This document shows, piece by piece, positions 1-11,639 of a stretch of 64,000 bases of DNA. The translations under genes and the position numbers were made by a program. Each line of letters begins with the position of its first letter. The first letter of the stretch is position 1. A model generated the notes under the pieces. That model was not told the origin of the DNA. It searched no databases and was given only the letters and a program-made list of their open reading frames with translations. Source of the DNA: Plazaster borealis (lineage: Eukaryota; Echinodermata; Asteroidea; Forcipulatida; Labidiasteridae). Location of the stretch: contig CM037472.1 in assembly GCA_021014325.1 (NCBI GenBank), positions 992,001 to 1,056,000 of the forward strand. Direction: 5' to 3'.

Positions 1-228
1 AGAACATTTATTTAGAAGTAAGATTACATCAGGGATGTACTTCACATCATTAATTAACATCTCTAAAATCTTACTAATAAAATCAACAACAACAAGAAGT
101 TAGTTGTTCATCCTTGATGTGTATAATGTCTTAAAGACTTTTGATGTTTCCTTTATGAGTTGCTCTCCACAAACTCTGAAGCCTCATAAATTGTAATGCA
201 AGTTATTTGCTACACACTTGGTTGTAGG

Positions 229-481
229 CATAGAGTTATATAATAGAACTAGAGGGTGCACTCTAACTACACACGTAACTGCGCTGGCCCACCATGGGTT
301 CAAATCACTATGGGTAAATTACATACAAATTTCCCCTTACAACATGTTGGCTGTGTAAACTGGTGCATAACCTGTGTTATTCCATGGGTCAGCACCATTT
401 TCTCAATGGGCAAAAAATGCTTCTTGTCGGGCCATGTCACATGGTTTTGTACGCCTTCCAGTTCTATTATATAACTCTATG
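229..481. mobile_element. inverted-repeat miniature element with 8-bp target duplication (hAT-like)
   Basis: Ends are perfect 22-bp inverted repeats beginning CATAGAGTTATATAATAG (229-250 and 460-481). It is flanked by an exact 8-bp direct repeat GTTGTAGG at 221-228 and 482-489. Length 253 bp, no transposase. An 8-bp duplication is typical of hAT elements; family assignment is inference. Confidence 0.85.
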
Positions 482-526
482 GTTGTAGGACATCAGCTTT
501 CTAATGCTGTGAAAGGTTAAAGAAAA

Positions 527-614
527 CAATTGCACAGAGGTAAATCATTAGGGTGCATGAACATAGGAAACAATTGCACAGAGGTAAATCATTAGGGTGC
601 ATGAACATAGGAAA
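527..614. repeat. 2 x 44-bp tandem duplication
   Basis: Two identical 44-bp units, each beginning CAATTGCACAGAGGTAAATC. The lack of divergence implies a recent event. Confidence 0.9.
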
Positions 615-1251
615 GCTGGCATGAACTGGCCCTCCCCTGATGGTATCAAGTTGCCCCTATCAATAAAACCTTATAAGCCATCATTGGTGACTTGAACTTT
701 AAAACACTTCATTTGTTTAAATTAAATTTAAATTAGACAAGAGAACATCTACCTCAATTTACATGAAATCTGATTTGCCTGAATGGCAATATCTAAACTG
801 AAATCGAGTGTTTCTAATGAAGAAAGACGTAAAGTTCAACCATCTCCATGGTTCTTTAGCATATCATTTCAAAGATGCAAACAACATTATAATCTATGTT
901 TAACCTGAGGTAATAATGCTGGTTTGTACTTGAAAGCTTGTTGATTTATTAATAGTTATTGCAAATAGAATTTTGCCAACTTAAATAACAAAAATGTCAA
1001 ATAATTCCTGCTTTTTTTTTGTAAAAAATACTAACGCGTATTGAAGTTAAATTAACACTTGGAAATAAAAAACAGCAGCAAAGTGGATTCAGATCATTAT
1101 TCCCATCTTTTTCTCTAAAAAGTGGTTATGATTTCAAGAAAAACAGAGAAGAACAGTTTTCTTATATTTTATGCATGTTCATAGAACGTTCTTAATTAAT
1201 TATCAAGAGGTTTTGTTAATAAGAACATGTTTTCATTTTTTAATTCTGTTA

Positions 1252-1500
1252 TCAATCTGTAGGGACAAACCACTCATCTGAGTTAGGCTGGTGCCAGCAT
1301 GAAGTCCCCAAAATGTTGTGGCATGTGGCGTAGGGGTGTCGTTTGTATAGTGCTGCAAAAACAGACCACTTTTTGATGTTAGTGTAGAACAGAGTGTGGT
1401 AAGCCACAGGGATTTCACAAACCTGTGTCTGTTGTATGGCACTTGATAGGCACTTGCAGATCTCAGGAATTGACAGGTAGATATCATCTGCGGATGCCAC
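1252..1500 (-). CDS. possible terminal exon of an unidentified minus-strand gene
   Basis: An open frame of about 83 codons begins after a TTTGTATTTTGAG acceptor-like site and ends in TGA at 1252. It reads GVASADDIYLSIPEICKCLS then SAIQQTQV and ends in CHNILGTSCWHQPNSDEWFV. I do not recognise a family. Its S-x-D-[DE]-[IV]-Y-L-S start resembles the peptide LSDEVYLSKS encoded by the exon-like repeats at 3.3-6.4 kb, which is why I link them. A second frame is also open here, so coding status is weak. Confidence 0.3.
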   Translation of the reverse strand: MASADDIYLSIPEICKCLSSAIQQTQVCEIPVAYHTLFYTNIKKWSVFAALYKRHPYATCHNILGTSCWHQPNSDEWFVPTD

Positions 1501-1569
1501 ACCCTCAAAATACAAACAAATTAAATCAATTACACATTAAATTAAACAATTACTTATTTTATCAAGTAA

Positions 1570-2110
1570 TAAACCACAAGGGAACCTGACTGGGTAAATT
1601 TTCAATAACTTTGGGTTGAACTAAGCAAAAATTACTTGAGCGGGAGTTGAAAATGCTGTCGCTCTACCAACTGAGCTATATCTAGCCCCATGTGATCAGC
1701 AATCTCCCTATTTTGTCAATATCTTTGTTCAGGGGTGCCAGTCAGCAGCCATTCAACCTGAAACTGCTGTATAGCCAGGGATCACACCCAAGTTTACGAT
1801 ACCACCTGGAAAGCAGCAGCAGAGGGATCTCCTTAAGGGGATGTGACTTTTTATTTCAAATATCAAGTAATAAACCACAAGAGAGAGAAACTGACTGTGT
1901 AAATTTTAAATAATTTTGGGTTGAACAAAGAACAATTACTAGAACAGACTTGAACCTATGACCTCTGGAATAACATGCCGGCACTCTACCAACTGAGCTA
2001 TCTATAGCCTTATGTTGGTGGTCTCCCTATTTTGTCAATTTCTTTGTTCGGGGGTGTGCCAGTCAGAAGCCATTCAACCTGTAACTGCCGTATAGCCAGG
2101 GACCACACTC
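1570..2110 (-). mobile_element. two tRNA-headed SINE copies in tandem, minus orientation
   Basis: The minus strand holds tRNA-like heads (TAGCTCAGTTGGTAGAG and GGTTCAAGTC boxes A and B) near 1645-1690 and 1945-2010. Each is followed by the same body ending at 'taataaaccacaag'. The flanking segment 'gccattcaacctg' is also duplicated (1750 and 2070). Decayed cloverleaf: not functional tRNA genes. Confidence 0.6.
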
Positions 2111-3303
2111 CAGACTACCATTTTGTTTATACTAATCACTCTTGCCGATGTTTTTGTGACAGTGGAAATCAGATATTCAAATGCCCCAAAACCTTTCTTT
2201 GCCCCCCCCCACCCCAAATCTTCCAAAGGAAAAAGGATGATCAATTTGAATGAAGGAAACTAAGATAGATGTGTGTTTCCCTTACCTTTTAATAATTTAC
2301 CGGACTCATTGTACATTGTCAGGAAGCTTATCAACTGCAGGTCTCAGACATCTCTTTGGTTGTTGAGAAGTTCTCTGTGGAGACGAAAACCCTCGCTGTA
2401 TTATGCAAACAAAGAACACAATAATGCTTTAGTTAGCGTTGGAATTACTAACGAGTAATGGAACACAGGAGTTGTTTGAGATTATCCTTTCAATTTAATT
2501 ATTTGTCACGTTGTAAAAATTAATACTTTGACCACATCAGTGTGAGGGTAAAACCCCAAATGCTATTATTCATTCTAGGTGCAATTATTACATTGAAAAA
2601 CCCAGATCAAATGTCCCAAATTAAACATTTCTTAACCTGTTATCGCGGGATGACATGTAAACAGGGGAAACTTTTACGGAAATCTGATAAACCTGTTAAA
2701 TAAAATGTCCAGGGTAGACGTGTAAACATGCACAGACATTTCATTGTGTAGCCTGCACAATGCATGAACTCACCATGTTACGCTTTGTTTCCCTGTAACA
2801 GAGTGGGACAAAGTACTGGAATTCATGCTCAAAATCCCCCCTTTTCTGGAGATTATTGTGTAATCCCCAATTCTAAACCTTTGTGCGACAAATAAGGGTT
2901 ATGAAAAATCAATAGGCTACCACCATTGTATTCGGTATGGGAGGTAAGGCTCAAGGCCAAGCTTTGGCTGATTCACAGTAAACAAAAAACAAATTTTCTT
3001 GAAACAGAAAAAGAAATCCTGGTACATTTTATAAGAACGTTTGTTGTTTTTAGGTGGTTAGTCATGGTTTCATGGTGACAATATTCTAAATAAAAGGGTT
3101 AATAATAAATAAATAAATAATTTTAAAAAACTATTCCTGCAGGTGAGCAAGGAAATATTTTGTAATTCCCAGTGATAAGTGGTTAACTCTGGAAAAAAAA
3201 CCCTATTTAAACATGTTTGCATAATTTTCTCAAAACCTAGTATTATCAAACTGTCCAAAATCTCTTGATGCATCTCAAATTAATGCTTGTTCATAAAATG
3301 TAC

Positions 3304-3409
3304 CTGTTGATGGAGAAGACATCGTTGAATCCTGCTGGGCTGCATTCCCATCATGAATTTACTTTTGGGGAGGTAGACTTCATCTGACAATGGCGTGTCT
3401 GTAGCTAGC
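3304..3409 (-). pseudogene. exon-like repeat unit 1
   Basis: 106 bp with acceptor-like TTTTAG and donor CAACAG/GTACAT. One frame is open throughout: LATDTPLSDEVYLPKSKFMM then GMQPSRIQRCLLHQQ. Four related cores follow upstream on the same strand, so this is either a duplicated exon or a duplicated non-coding transcript segment. Confidence 0.35.
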
Positions 3410-4015
3410 CTAAAAACAAACAATATAAAAACAGTATTATGTGAAAGGGATGTTAATTGTTTCATTATCTTTGTTTTTAATTTAATTTATGTTGTTTAAT
3501 CAATTTTTGCTTGTATTCAGCGCCTTGAGGCGGAACCGATCTGCAACTGTTTGCGCTTTATAAATCTCTCTTTATTATTATATTATTGTTATATTATCCA
3601 CCAACAAGGTCTTCAAAGTGCTTTAAAAAAGAGACACAAGGTGAAGGATTTGTTAAGAATGAACTCATATGCCATCCATCAAAGCACCCACTAGGGAAGC
3701 ACGGTGGCGCAACTTGCTGCCAAACCATACCAGAAACACAGGGGCAAGCCCCTTCTCTTTCACAATGAGTGTTCTGGGTTCTTTTACATGCGTTACATAA
3801 CTAAACAGATCCTACAGCTTTACGTCCCTTCCAGAGGATGAAGCAAAGCCAAATTGCTCACAAGGACATAGGTGCCATGACCGGGATTCTAACCCAGTGA
3901 TAAGTGGTTGAAAAAATAACATTAAATGTTCACACATTTTCCTCAAAGCCTACTATCATCAAACTGTCCAAAATCTCTTGATGCATTTGAAATGAATGGT
4001 TGTTAAAAAATTTAC

Positions 4016-4129
4016 CTGTAGATGGAGAAGACATCATTGAATCTTGAAGCGGAGCTGCAATCCCATTGCATCATGCATCTACTTTTGGAGAGGTACTCTT
4101 GATCTGACAATGGTGTGTCTGCAGGTAGC
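4016..4129 (-). pseudogene. exon-like repeat unit 2
   Basis: 114 bp core with the same acceptor and donor edges as unit 1 and an open frame LPADTPLSDQEYLSKSRCMM then QWDCSSASRFNDVFSIYR. A small insertion relative to the other units shifts the second half into another frame. Confidence 0.35.
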
Positions 4130-4894
4130 CTAAATGGGAACAAAATGAAAACAACATTTTGAAAGGGGTGTGTTGCAGTTTTTCTTTAAGTGCAGCAACA
4201 ATTTAATAATGCTTAGACCAAAAGAGGATCCCATACAGGGGACCCATACACTTGCTTTACATCTCAGCCAATACCCATTTCAAAGAGATGGCTCTTCTTT
4301 TTTTCCTTTGCCTGTCCATTGGGGATGTATTGTTGGGTGGGGATTTAGTGACAGTTCCACTCTTTTTGGAGGGGTGAATCTCTGTGTACTAAAACATAGG
4401 TGCAGGTTTTGATAACATTTTACAATTACAATTTGATGTAAAATTTGTAAGAAGAAAAGGTGATCTACCATTTTTCTGGAAAAAAATTGTGCAATCCTCA
4501 AGTCTAGACCTTGTGCCACAAAAGCGATGATTATGAGAAATTGATAGGCTGTCACCATTGTATTCGGCATGGGAGGTAAGGCTGAAGGCAAAGTTTGGCC
4601 AATTTACGATGGAAAAAAAGAGAAAAAGAATTTGCGGTCCATTTTATGAGAACGTTTATTGTCTTTACGTTATTAAGTCATGGTTTCATTGTGACAAGCG
4701 ATATTTAAAAAAAAGTAATAAACAAATTATTTCAAAAATTTATTCCCCAGGTGATGAGCACGGAAATATTTCAGAATTCACAGCGATAAGTGGTTACCTC
4801 CGTGAAAAAACCTAGTTAAACATGTTACATTTTTCCTCAAAGATGTCCAAAATCTGTTGATGCATCTCAAATTAATGCTTGTTCATAAAATTAC

Positions 4895-5003
4895 CTGCTG
4901 TTGGAGAAGACATCAATTAATCTTGAAGCTGGGCTGCATTCCCATCATGCATCTACTTTTGGAGAGGTAGACTTCATCTGACGATGGCGTGTCTGTAGCT
5001 AGC
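4895..5003 (-). pseudogene. exon-like repeat unit 3
   Basis: 109 bp core reading LATDTPSSDEVYLSKSRCMM then GMQPSFKIN followed by a stop. Splice-like edges are kept although the frame closes, so this copy cannot encode the full peptide in this frame. Confidence 0.33.
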
Positions 5004-5303
5004 CTAAATGTAAACAATAAAAAAATATTCTGTGAAAGGAATGTATCTACGAATAAGCTATTCAAGGGGCTGGAACAAAGAGACAGAAGCAGGTGAGGGA
5101 TTTGTTAAGAAAAACTATTAGGTGAACCTTCAAAGCACCCACTAGGGAAGCATGGTGGCACAACTTGCTGCCAAACCATACCAGAAACACTGGGTAAGCC
5201 CCTACTCTTTCTCGATGAGTGTTCTGGGTTCTTTTACATGTGTTACATATCATCAACTGTCCAATATTTCTTATTTGAAATGAATGGTTGTTCATAAATG
5301 TAC

Positions 5304-5403
5304 CTGTTGATGGAGAAGACATCATTGAATCTTGAAGCTGGGCTTCATGCATCTACTTTTGGAGAGGTACTCTTCATAGGACAATGGTGTGTCTGCAGCT
5401 AGC
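5304..5403 (-). pseudogene. exon-like repeat unit 4
   Basis: 100 bp core reading LAADTPLSYEEYLSKSRCMK then PSFKIQ and a stop; it lacks nine bases found in unit 3. Both splice-like edges remain. Confidence 0.33.
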
Positions 5404-6289
5404 CTAAATGCGAATGAGATAAAAAAAAATTTTTTTTGAAAGGGGCGTGTTGTTGTTTTCCTTCAAATGCAGCAACAATTTGATAATGCTTTGATCATAA
5501 GAGGGCGCCATACAGGTAAGCTCAAAACACTTGCTTAACATCTTGTGGTTATAAACAATATGCATTTCTGTTCTCGCCCGTCAATAAGGGTGCAAATGTT
5601 GATTAAGGGATTCTGTGATGGTTCCACTCCACAGGAAAAAAAGTGTTTTTAAAATTGATGTCTAAAAAAAACTTCATTAACCAGTTATCACTGGACAACG
5701 TGTATACAGGCAAAATGTCTACAGACACCCAAACAGAAATCTGAGAAACTTGTTTCCAAAAAATATCCAGGGATGTTTTTGGCAGCAAGTAGCCTAAACA
5801 CGCACAGACATCCCGTTGTGTAGCAGGGAAAGCGAATGCGCTCACAGTGTTACACTTTGGTTGCCTCGTAACAAAGAGGGACAACAGGGTACTCTCATGC
5901 TCGAAATCTCCCTTTTTTCTGGATTATTGTGTAATCCCCAATTCCAGAACTCCGCCCTTTTGTAAGATAAACAAAGATTATGGAATAGTCTGCCATCATT
6001 GTATTCAGCATGGGAGGTAAGGCTTCAGGCCAAGGTTTGGCCGATTCACAGTAAACAAAATCCACAATTTCTTGAGAGAAAAATCAATCCTGGTGTAATT
6101 TATGATAACGTTTGTTGTCTTGGTCACACTGAGACAAGATATTCTAAACAATAACAAAATATTCAATAAGACTAGAGGTTAACAACTATTTTAACATGTC
6201 TGGAGGTCTTTCCCAAAGCCTTGTATCATCAAACTGTCGAAAATCTCATGATGCATCTCAAATTGATGGTTGTTTAAATACTAATTTAC

Positions 6290-6391
6290 CTTTTGATGGA
6301 GAAGACATCGATGAATCTTGAAGTGGGGGTAGCGTTCGCATCATGCATCTACTTTTGAAGAGGTAGACTTCATTTGACAACAGCATGTCTG
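6290..6391 (-). pseudogene. exon-like repeat unit 5 (degenerate 5' edge)
   Basis: Shares NEVYLFKSRCMM and the SSMSSPSKG-type end with the donor-like AAAAG/GTAAAT, but the conserved acceptor block is missing. It is the most diverged of the five units. Confidence 0.3.
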
Positions 6392-6512
6392 AATGTAAAC
6401 AAAATAAAAAAAAAATTTGTGAAAGGGCGCGTCTTCCTTCAATTGCAGCAACAATTTGATAATGCTTTGACCACAAGAGGGCGCCATTGTGATACAGGTT
6501 ATGTCAAAACAC

Positions 6513-7191
6513 TAGCCCTGGTAGGACGTCAGTCAGTGCCACTGCACTGACGTCCTGGGTATAAAGATCCTTTACAATGCGAACAAAGTTTTGAGTATAA
6601 TTTTAAAATATTTTTACCTAATTTGAGAAGCTGAAACTCCACTCACTTATTCTTGTTGCCTTTAATTACACTTTTGCTGAGTTCAAAACCTATCAAATAC
6701 ATCCATGAATGACATTATTTCCGAAAATAAGTCCAAGTTGTGCACTGGCGCTGTGACTCCGTCGTGTTGCCGCCCGGAAGAAAAAAGCGTTCAGTGTTGT
6801 GTTACGCAGAGCCGTATATTGTCCAGCAACCACGTGACCGGAGAAAGCTGGTCCCTCCATGTCGCAACTCTCTCAATACACAGCTCTGGTGTTACGGGTT
6901 AGACAGCGCCCTCTTTTGTGGACTTGGTTCCATGTCAGTTGAGGTTGTCGCAACGAATGCGTAAATTTCCATTTTATTTTCACAATAATGTCATCCAAGG
7001 ATAAAATTGGCAATTCTGAATAGAGCAGGCGTAAGGTTCAGGACACAAGGAACATGTGAGTCAAGTTTCAGCTTCCTCAAAAAGGTAAAAATATGATAAA
7101 AAATGGTTATAAATTTTGTTGCAATGCCTGAGGACCTTTATACCCTGGACTCCGTCGCGTTGTATGCAACGGAGGAGTCCAACCTGGGCTA
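6513..7191. mobile_element. foldback element with 9-bp target duplication (Mutator-like features)
   Basis: 679 bp. Ends read TAGCCCTGG... and ...CCTGGGCTA; the duplicated target TCAAAACAC is exact at 6504-6512 and 7192-7200. The interrupted local repeat resumes directly after it, so the boundaries are sure. Long inverted arms (about 200 bp) carry subterminal hairpins at 6524-6555 and 7147-7180. No transposase. A 9-bp duplication with long terminal inverted repeats fits non-autonomous MULEs; that label is inferred. Confidence 0.8.
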
Positions 7192-7698
7192 TCAAAACAC
7201 TTGCTTTATTTTGTGGTTTCAAATAATAAGCATACCAATAGAGATGGCCCATTTTCTTGTTTTTTTGCTTGACCACTGGAGTTGTATTGTTGGGTGGGTT
7301 ACAGCTCCCATTGAATGTTCATATTATGTCAAAATTTCGAAAAAGGAGTACAGCACCCACTGGTATTTTTATTTTCAAGAATTTTGTAAAATAAATAGAA
7401 TTTAAAAGAGTTGTTTTCTCGTTTTCGAGACATGCACAGCAACATGATAACCAAAAGGGAAAAATTTCCGTATCCTGCCACCGCTTTTCCACTCATTTTT
7501 AACATTGCTTCAGTTGACCTGAAAGTCAATTGGAGTTGCTACGCATTTTGCACTCGTGTTGTGCACACGTGCTGGTGTCCGACCGCACCCGCTCCAAAGT
7601 TGGATTTGACAAAGTTACCCCCAACATATCTTCAAATTCTTTATGCGAAAATATTATAAAATAAAATTAGCAATATCACAATCAAATAAGCAACTCAC

Positions 7699-7960
7699 CA
7701 TCACAGTTTTGTGGAAGTTGTGTCCTTAAAATTCGGTAAAACTTTAATTTGTCGGAGAATAAGCCACAGAGACGTTGACGCAGTCCATTTTGTCTTTAAA
7801 AATGGCGGCGCAAGCTGCTGCTTGTGTCACGTGATCTTGCAACGGCTTCCACTAACAGATTTGCATAACAAATCAAAGACGTTCTCATTGGACAACTCAT
7901 TATTAATTGGTCATGGACGGTTTTGTTTTTTATCTGAAGTTACTTCACCCCAATAAAACA
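7699..7960 (-). other. candidate 5' exon/promoter of the unidentified minus-strand gene
   Basis: Minus strand: CTGTG ATG / GTGAGTTG, so an ATG sits directly before a strong donor. Upstream lie a GCGCCGCCATTTT (YY1-like, reverse) and a CACGTG E-box in a CpG-containing stretch. This would suit the first exon of the gene to which the exon-like units belong. No homology supports it. Confidence 0.22.
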
Positions 7961-8687
7961 TCAATAGTAAAATCGTTTATCTTAGTAAAATTGAGTTCAG
8001 TACATCCCTGGCGTAACTAAGGAGGATTGATAAGGGATGTCCCCCCCACCAATTGATGTTCCTGCCCCCAGGTGCCACCCTCCATTTTATGTTTCTGCCC
8101 CCAGGGTGCTCCCCATTTGATGCCCCTGCCCCGAAACAAAGTTTGATGTCCATGCCCCCTGGGTGTCTCCCATTTGAAATAGAGTAGACTTTTGAGATTA
8201 AAAATAACCGAAATAAAAAGTTTGTGAGCTTTTTTGTAGTATTTTCAGCATTTTACTTTTCTATATACACGCATACAATGTATTTGTTTTTACCTCCATG
8301 GCAGATTATCTTTAAAAAAATAGTAAATGACATGAGTGCCGAAAAGGGGCTTGTTTAGGAAAAATACAAAAAAAAACCTACAGTGTAATTGGCTGGAACT
8401 TGGAACCGCCCTCCCCCCAAGACAAATTGGTGCATCCCCTTGAGCCCCCCCCCCATTTGCCCCTAGTTTCAGCATTGTCTCCACCTCTACAGTCTCTGTT
8501 CCTTTTAACCTGAAAAGAGCATTTTCAAAAAAAAAAATTCTCTCTGACCGAGGCTTGGTTTTCTTGTGCTGATCCGAGGGCTAGTGGCTTGGCTGAGAGC
8601 TTAAACTGAGGGCTGAGGTGGGAGTCCAATTTATTTATTGTTTATTGCCAAGGGGTTTAGGGCTGGCAAGTACTACTCCAATACCTT

Positions 8688-11106
8688 TGGTTGGAGTGGA
8701 CCAAGGGCTGGGGCTGATGGCTTTGGGTAGGCTAGGCGCCTTAGGCTGGAGTGGACCAAGGGGTTGGGCTGATGGCTTGAGGTAGGCTAGAGGCCCCAGG
8801 CTGGAGTGGACCAAGGGGTGGGGCTGATGGCTTGGGGTAGGCTAGAGGCCTCAGGCTGGAGTGGACCAAGGGGTGGGGCTGATGGCTTGGGGTAGGCTAG
8901 AGGCCCAAGGCTGGAGTGGACCAAGGGGTGGGGCTGATGGCTTGGGGTAGGCTAGAGGCCTCAGGCTGAGTGGACCAAGGGGTGGGGCTGATGGCTTGGG
9001 GTAGGCTAGAGGCCTCAGGCTGGAGTGGACCAAGGGGTGGGGCTGATGGCTTGGGGTAGGCTAGAGGCCCAAGGCTGGAGTGGACCAAGGGGTGGGGCTG
9101 ATGGCTTGGGGTAGGCTAGAGGCCTTAGGCTGGAGTGGACCAAGGGGTAGGGCTGATGGCTTGGGGTAGGCTAGAGGCCTCAGGCTGGAGTGGACCAAGG
9201 GGTAGGGCTGATGGCTGGGGGTAGGCTAGAGGCCCTAGGCTGGAGTGGACCAAGGGGTAGGGCTGGTGGCTTGGGGTAGGGCTGGTGGCTTGGGGTAGGC
9301 TAGAGGCCTCAGGCTGGAGTGGACCAAGGGGTGGGGCTGATGGCTTGGGGTAGGCTAGAGGCCTTAGGCTGGAGTGGACCAAGGGGTAGGGCTGATGGCT
9401 TGGGGTAGGCTAGAGGCCTTAGGCTGGAGTGGACCAAGGGGTGGGGCTGATGGCTTGGGGTAGGCTAGAGGCCTTAGGCTGGAGTGGACCAAGGGGTGGG
9501 GCTGATGGCTTGAGGTAGGCTAGAGGCCTCAGGCTGGAGTGGACCAAGGGGTAGGGCTGATGGCTGGGGGTAGGCTAGAGGCCTTAGGCTGGAGTGGACC
9601 AAGGGGTAGGGCTGATGGCTTGGGGTAGGCTAGAGGCCTTAGGCTGGAGTGGACCAAGGGGTGGGGCTGATGGCTTGGGGTAGGCTAGAGGCCTTAGGCT
9701 GGAGTGGACCAAGGGGTGGGGCTGATGGCTTGGGGTAGGCTAGAGGCCTCAGGCTGGAGTGGGCCAAGGGGTAGGGCTGGTGGCTTGGGGTAGGCTAGAG
9801 GCCTCAGGCTGGAGTGGACCAAGGGGTAGGGCTGATGGCTTGGGGTAGGCTAGAGGCCTCAGGCTGGAGTGGACCAAGGGGTGGGGCTGATGGCTTGGGG
9901 TAGGCTAGAGGCCTCAGGCTGGAGTGGACCAAGGGGTAGGGCTGATGGCTGGGGGTAGGCTAGAGGCCCTAGGCTGGAGTGGACCAAGGGGTAGGGCTGG
10001 TGGCTTGGGGTAGGGCTGGTGGCTTGGGGTAGGCTAGAGGCCTCAGGCTGGAGTGGACCAAGGGGTGGGGCTGATGGCTTGGGGTAGGCTAGAGGCCCTA
10101 GGCTGGAGTGGACCAAGGGGTAGGGCTGGTGGCTTGGGGTAGGGCTGGTGGCTTGGGGTAGGCTAGAGGCCTAAGGCTGGAGTGGACCAAGGGCTGGGGC
10201 TGATGGCTTGGGGTGGGCTAGAGGCCCTAGGCTGGAGTGGACCAAGGGGTAGGGCTGATGGCTGGGGGTAGGCTAGAGGCCTCAGGCTGGAGTGGACCAA
10301 GGGGTGGGGCTGATGGCTTGGGGTAGGCTAGAGGCCCTAGGCTGGAGTGGACCAAGGGGTAGGGCTGGTGGCTTGGGGTAGGGCTGGTGGCTTGGGGTAG
10401 GCTAGAGGCCTAAGGCTGGAGTGGACCAAGGGCTGGGGCTGATGGCTTGGGGTGGGCTAGAGGCCTCAGGCTGGAGTGGACCAAGGGGTGGGGCTGATGG
10501 CTGGGGGTAGGCTAGAGGCCTCAGGCTGGAGTGGACCAAGGGGTGGGGCTGATGGCTTGGGGTAGGCTAGAGGCCTAAGGCTGGAGTGGACCAAGGGCTG
10601 GGGCTGATGGCTTGGGTAGGCTAGAGGCCCTAGGCTGGAGTGGACCAAGGGCTCGGGCTGATGGCTTGAGGTAGGCTAGAGGCCTTTGCTGGAGTGGACC
10701 AAGGGCTGGGGCTGATGGCTTGGGGTAGGCTAGAGGCCTCAGGCTGGAGTGGACCAAGGGGTACGGCTGATGGCTTGGGGTAGGCTAGAGGCCTTAGGCT
10801 GGAGTGGACCAAGGGCTGGGGCTGATGGCTTGGGGTAGGCTAGAGGCCTCAGGCTGGAGTGGGCCAAGGGGTAGGGCTGATGGCTTGGGGTAGGCTAGAG
10901 GCCTTAGGCTGGAGTGGACCAAGGGGTGGGGCTGATGGCTGGGGGTAGGCTAGAGGCCCAAGGCTGGAGTGGACCAAGGGGTAGGGCTGGTGGCTTGGGG
11001 TAGGCTAGAGGCCTTAGGCCGGAGTGGACCAAGGGGTGGGGCTGATGGCTTGGGGTAGGCTAGAGGCCTCAGGCTGGAGTGGACCAAGGGGTGGGGCTGA
11101 TGGCTT
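8688..11106. repeat. 55-bp minisatellite, about 44 units
   Basis: Consensus unit begins GGCTGGAGTGGACCAAGGGG and ends GGCTAGAGGCCTCA, G-rich on the plus strand. Several units carry a 19-base internal duplication (GGGCTGGTGGCTTGGGGTA), for example near 9260-9300, 10000-10030, 10120-10160 and 10370-10400. Blocks of 13 units plus 19 bases (734 bp) and 4 units plus 19 bases (239 bp) recur, giving higher-order structure. 55 is not a multiple of three, so the Pro-rich open frames across it are by-products. Confidence 0.97.
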
Positions 11107-11639
11107 ACAAGGACTAAGTTGCTAGTTAAATGTTATGAGTTATGAGGGGTTATGTGTTAGGTTGAGGGTAAGGGGGAAGTGTTAGGATAAAGTGTTAAGT
11201 TGTTACATAGCTAAAATAATTACTTCACAAAAACAAACCACAATATATATGTATTGGAACTTTATTCTGACCTCTGAAAACACAGAGTGAAATTTTAAAA
11301 ATTATACAGAATTCATGGCCCAAATTAAAAAACTTGCATAACAAAAATATTTTATTCACTTTATAAATTATGTTGCACACAGAAATCTGTGTTTATCATT
11401 GCTTGTAAGCTATGTATTTCTATGGGCTTAAGTGCAGATTTTTTGCAGTAAGGCAGAGCCATAAAATTGGGCCCCAATGGCCGCATACTAATGATGTACA
11501 TGAAGTCCACTTGGGAAGATGCCACTTACACCGACATTGCTGAAAGGTAACTTTGTCGTTAATTGAGCCAGTAAATCTGTCATAGTAATAATGATTTATA
11601 TATAATGTGCCAATCAGTCAAAGCTGTTTAAAGGTGCAT

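Larger units (their letters stand above)
2780..7300. repeat. tandem segmental duplication array (about 1.4-1.6 kb repeat period)
   Basis: Several blocks recur in the same order. The block with CACCATTGTATTCGGTATGG-type sequence occurs near 2920, 4555 and 5995. The exon-like cores occur at 3.3, 4.0, 4.9, 5.3 and 6.3 kb. The block with 'gagggcgccatacagg' and 'ttgttgggtggg' occurs near 4230, 5500, 6478 and 7290. Units differ by insertions and deletions. The array is interrupted by the foldback element at 6513-7191. Confidence 0.75.

Noticed and set aside
8851..10812. Proline-rich open frames of 60-85 codons on the minus strand
   Set aside because: They arise because the 55-bp minisatellite cycles through all frames without stops. 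There is no splice or promoter context and no conserved protein.
8688..11106. CRISPR-like regular repeat
   Set aside because: Units are contiguous with no unique spacers, and the genome is eukaryotic.
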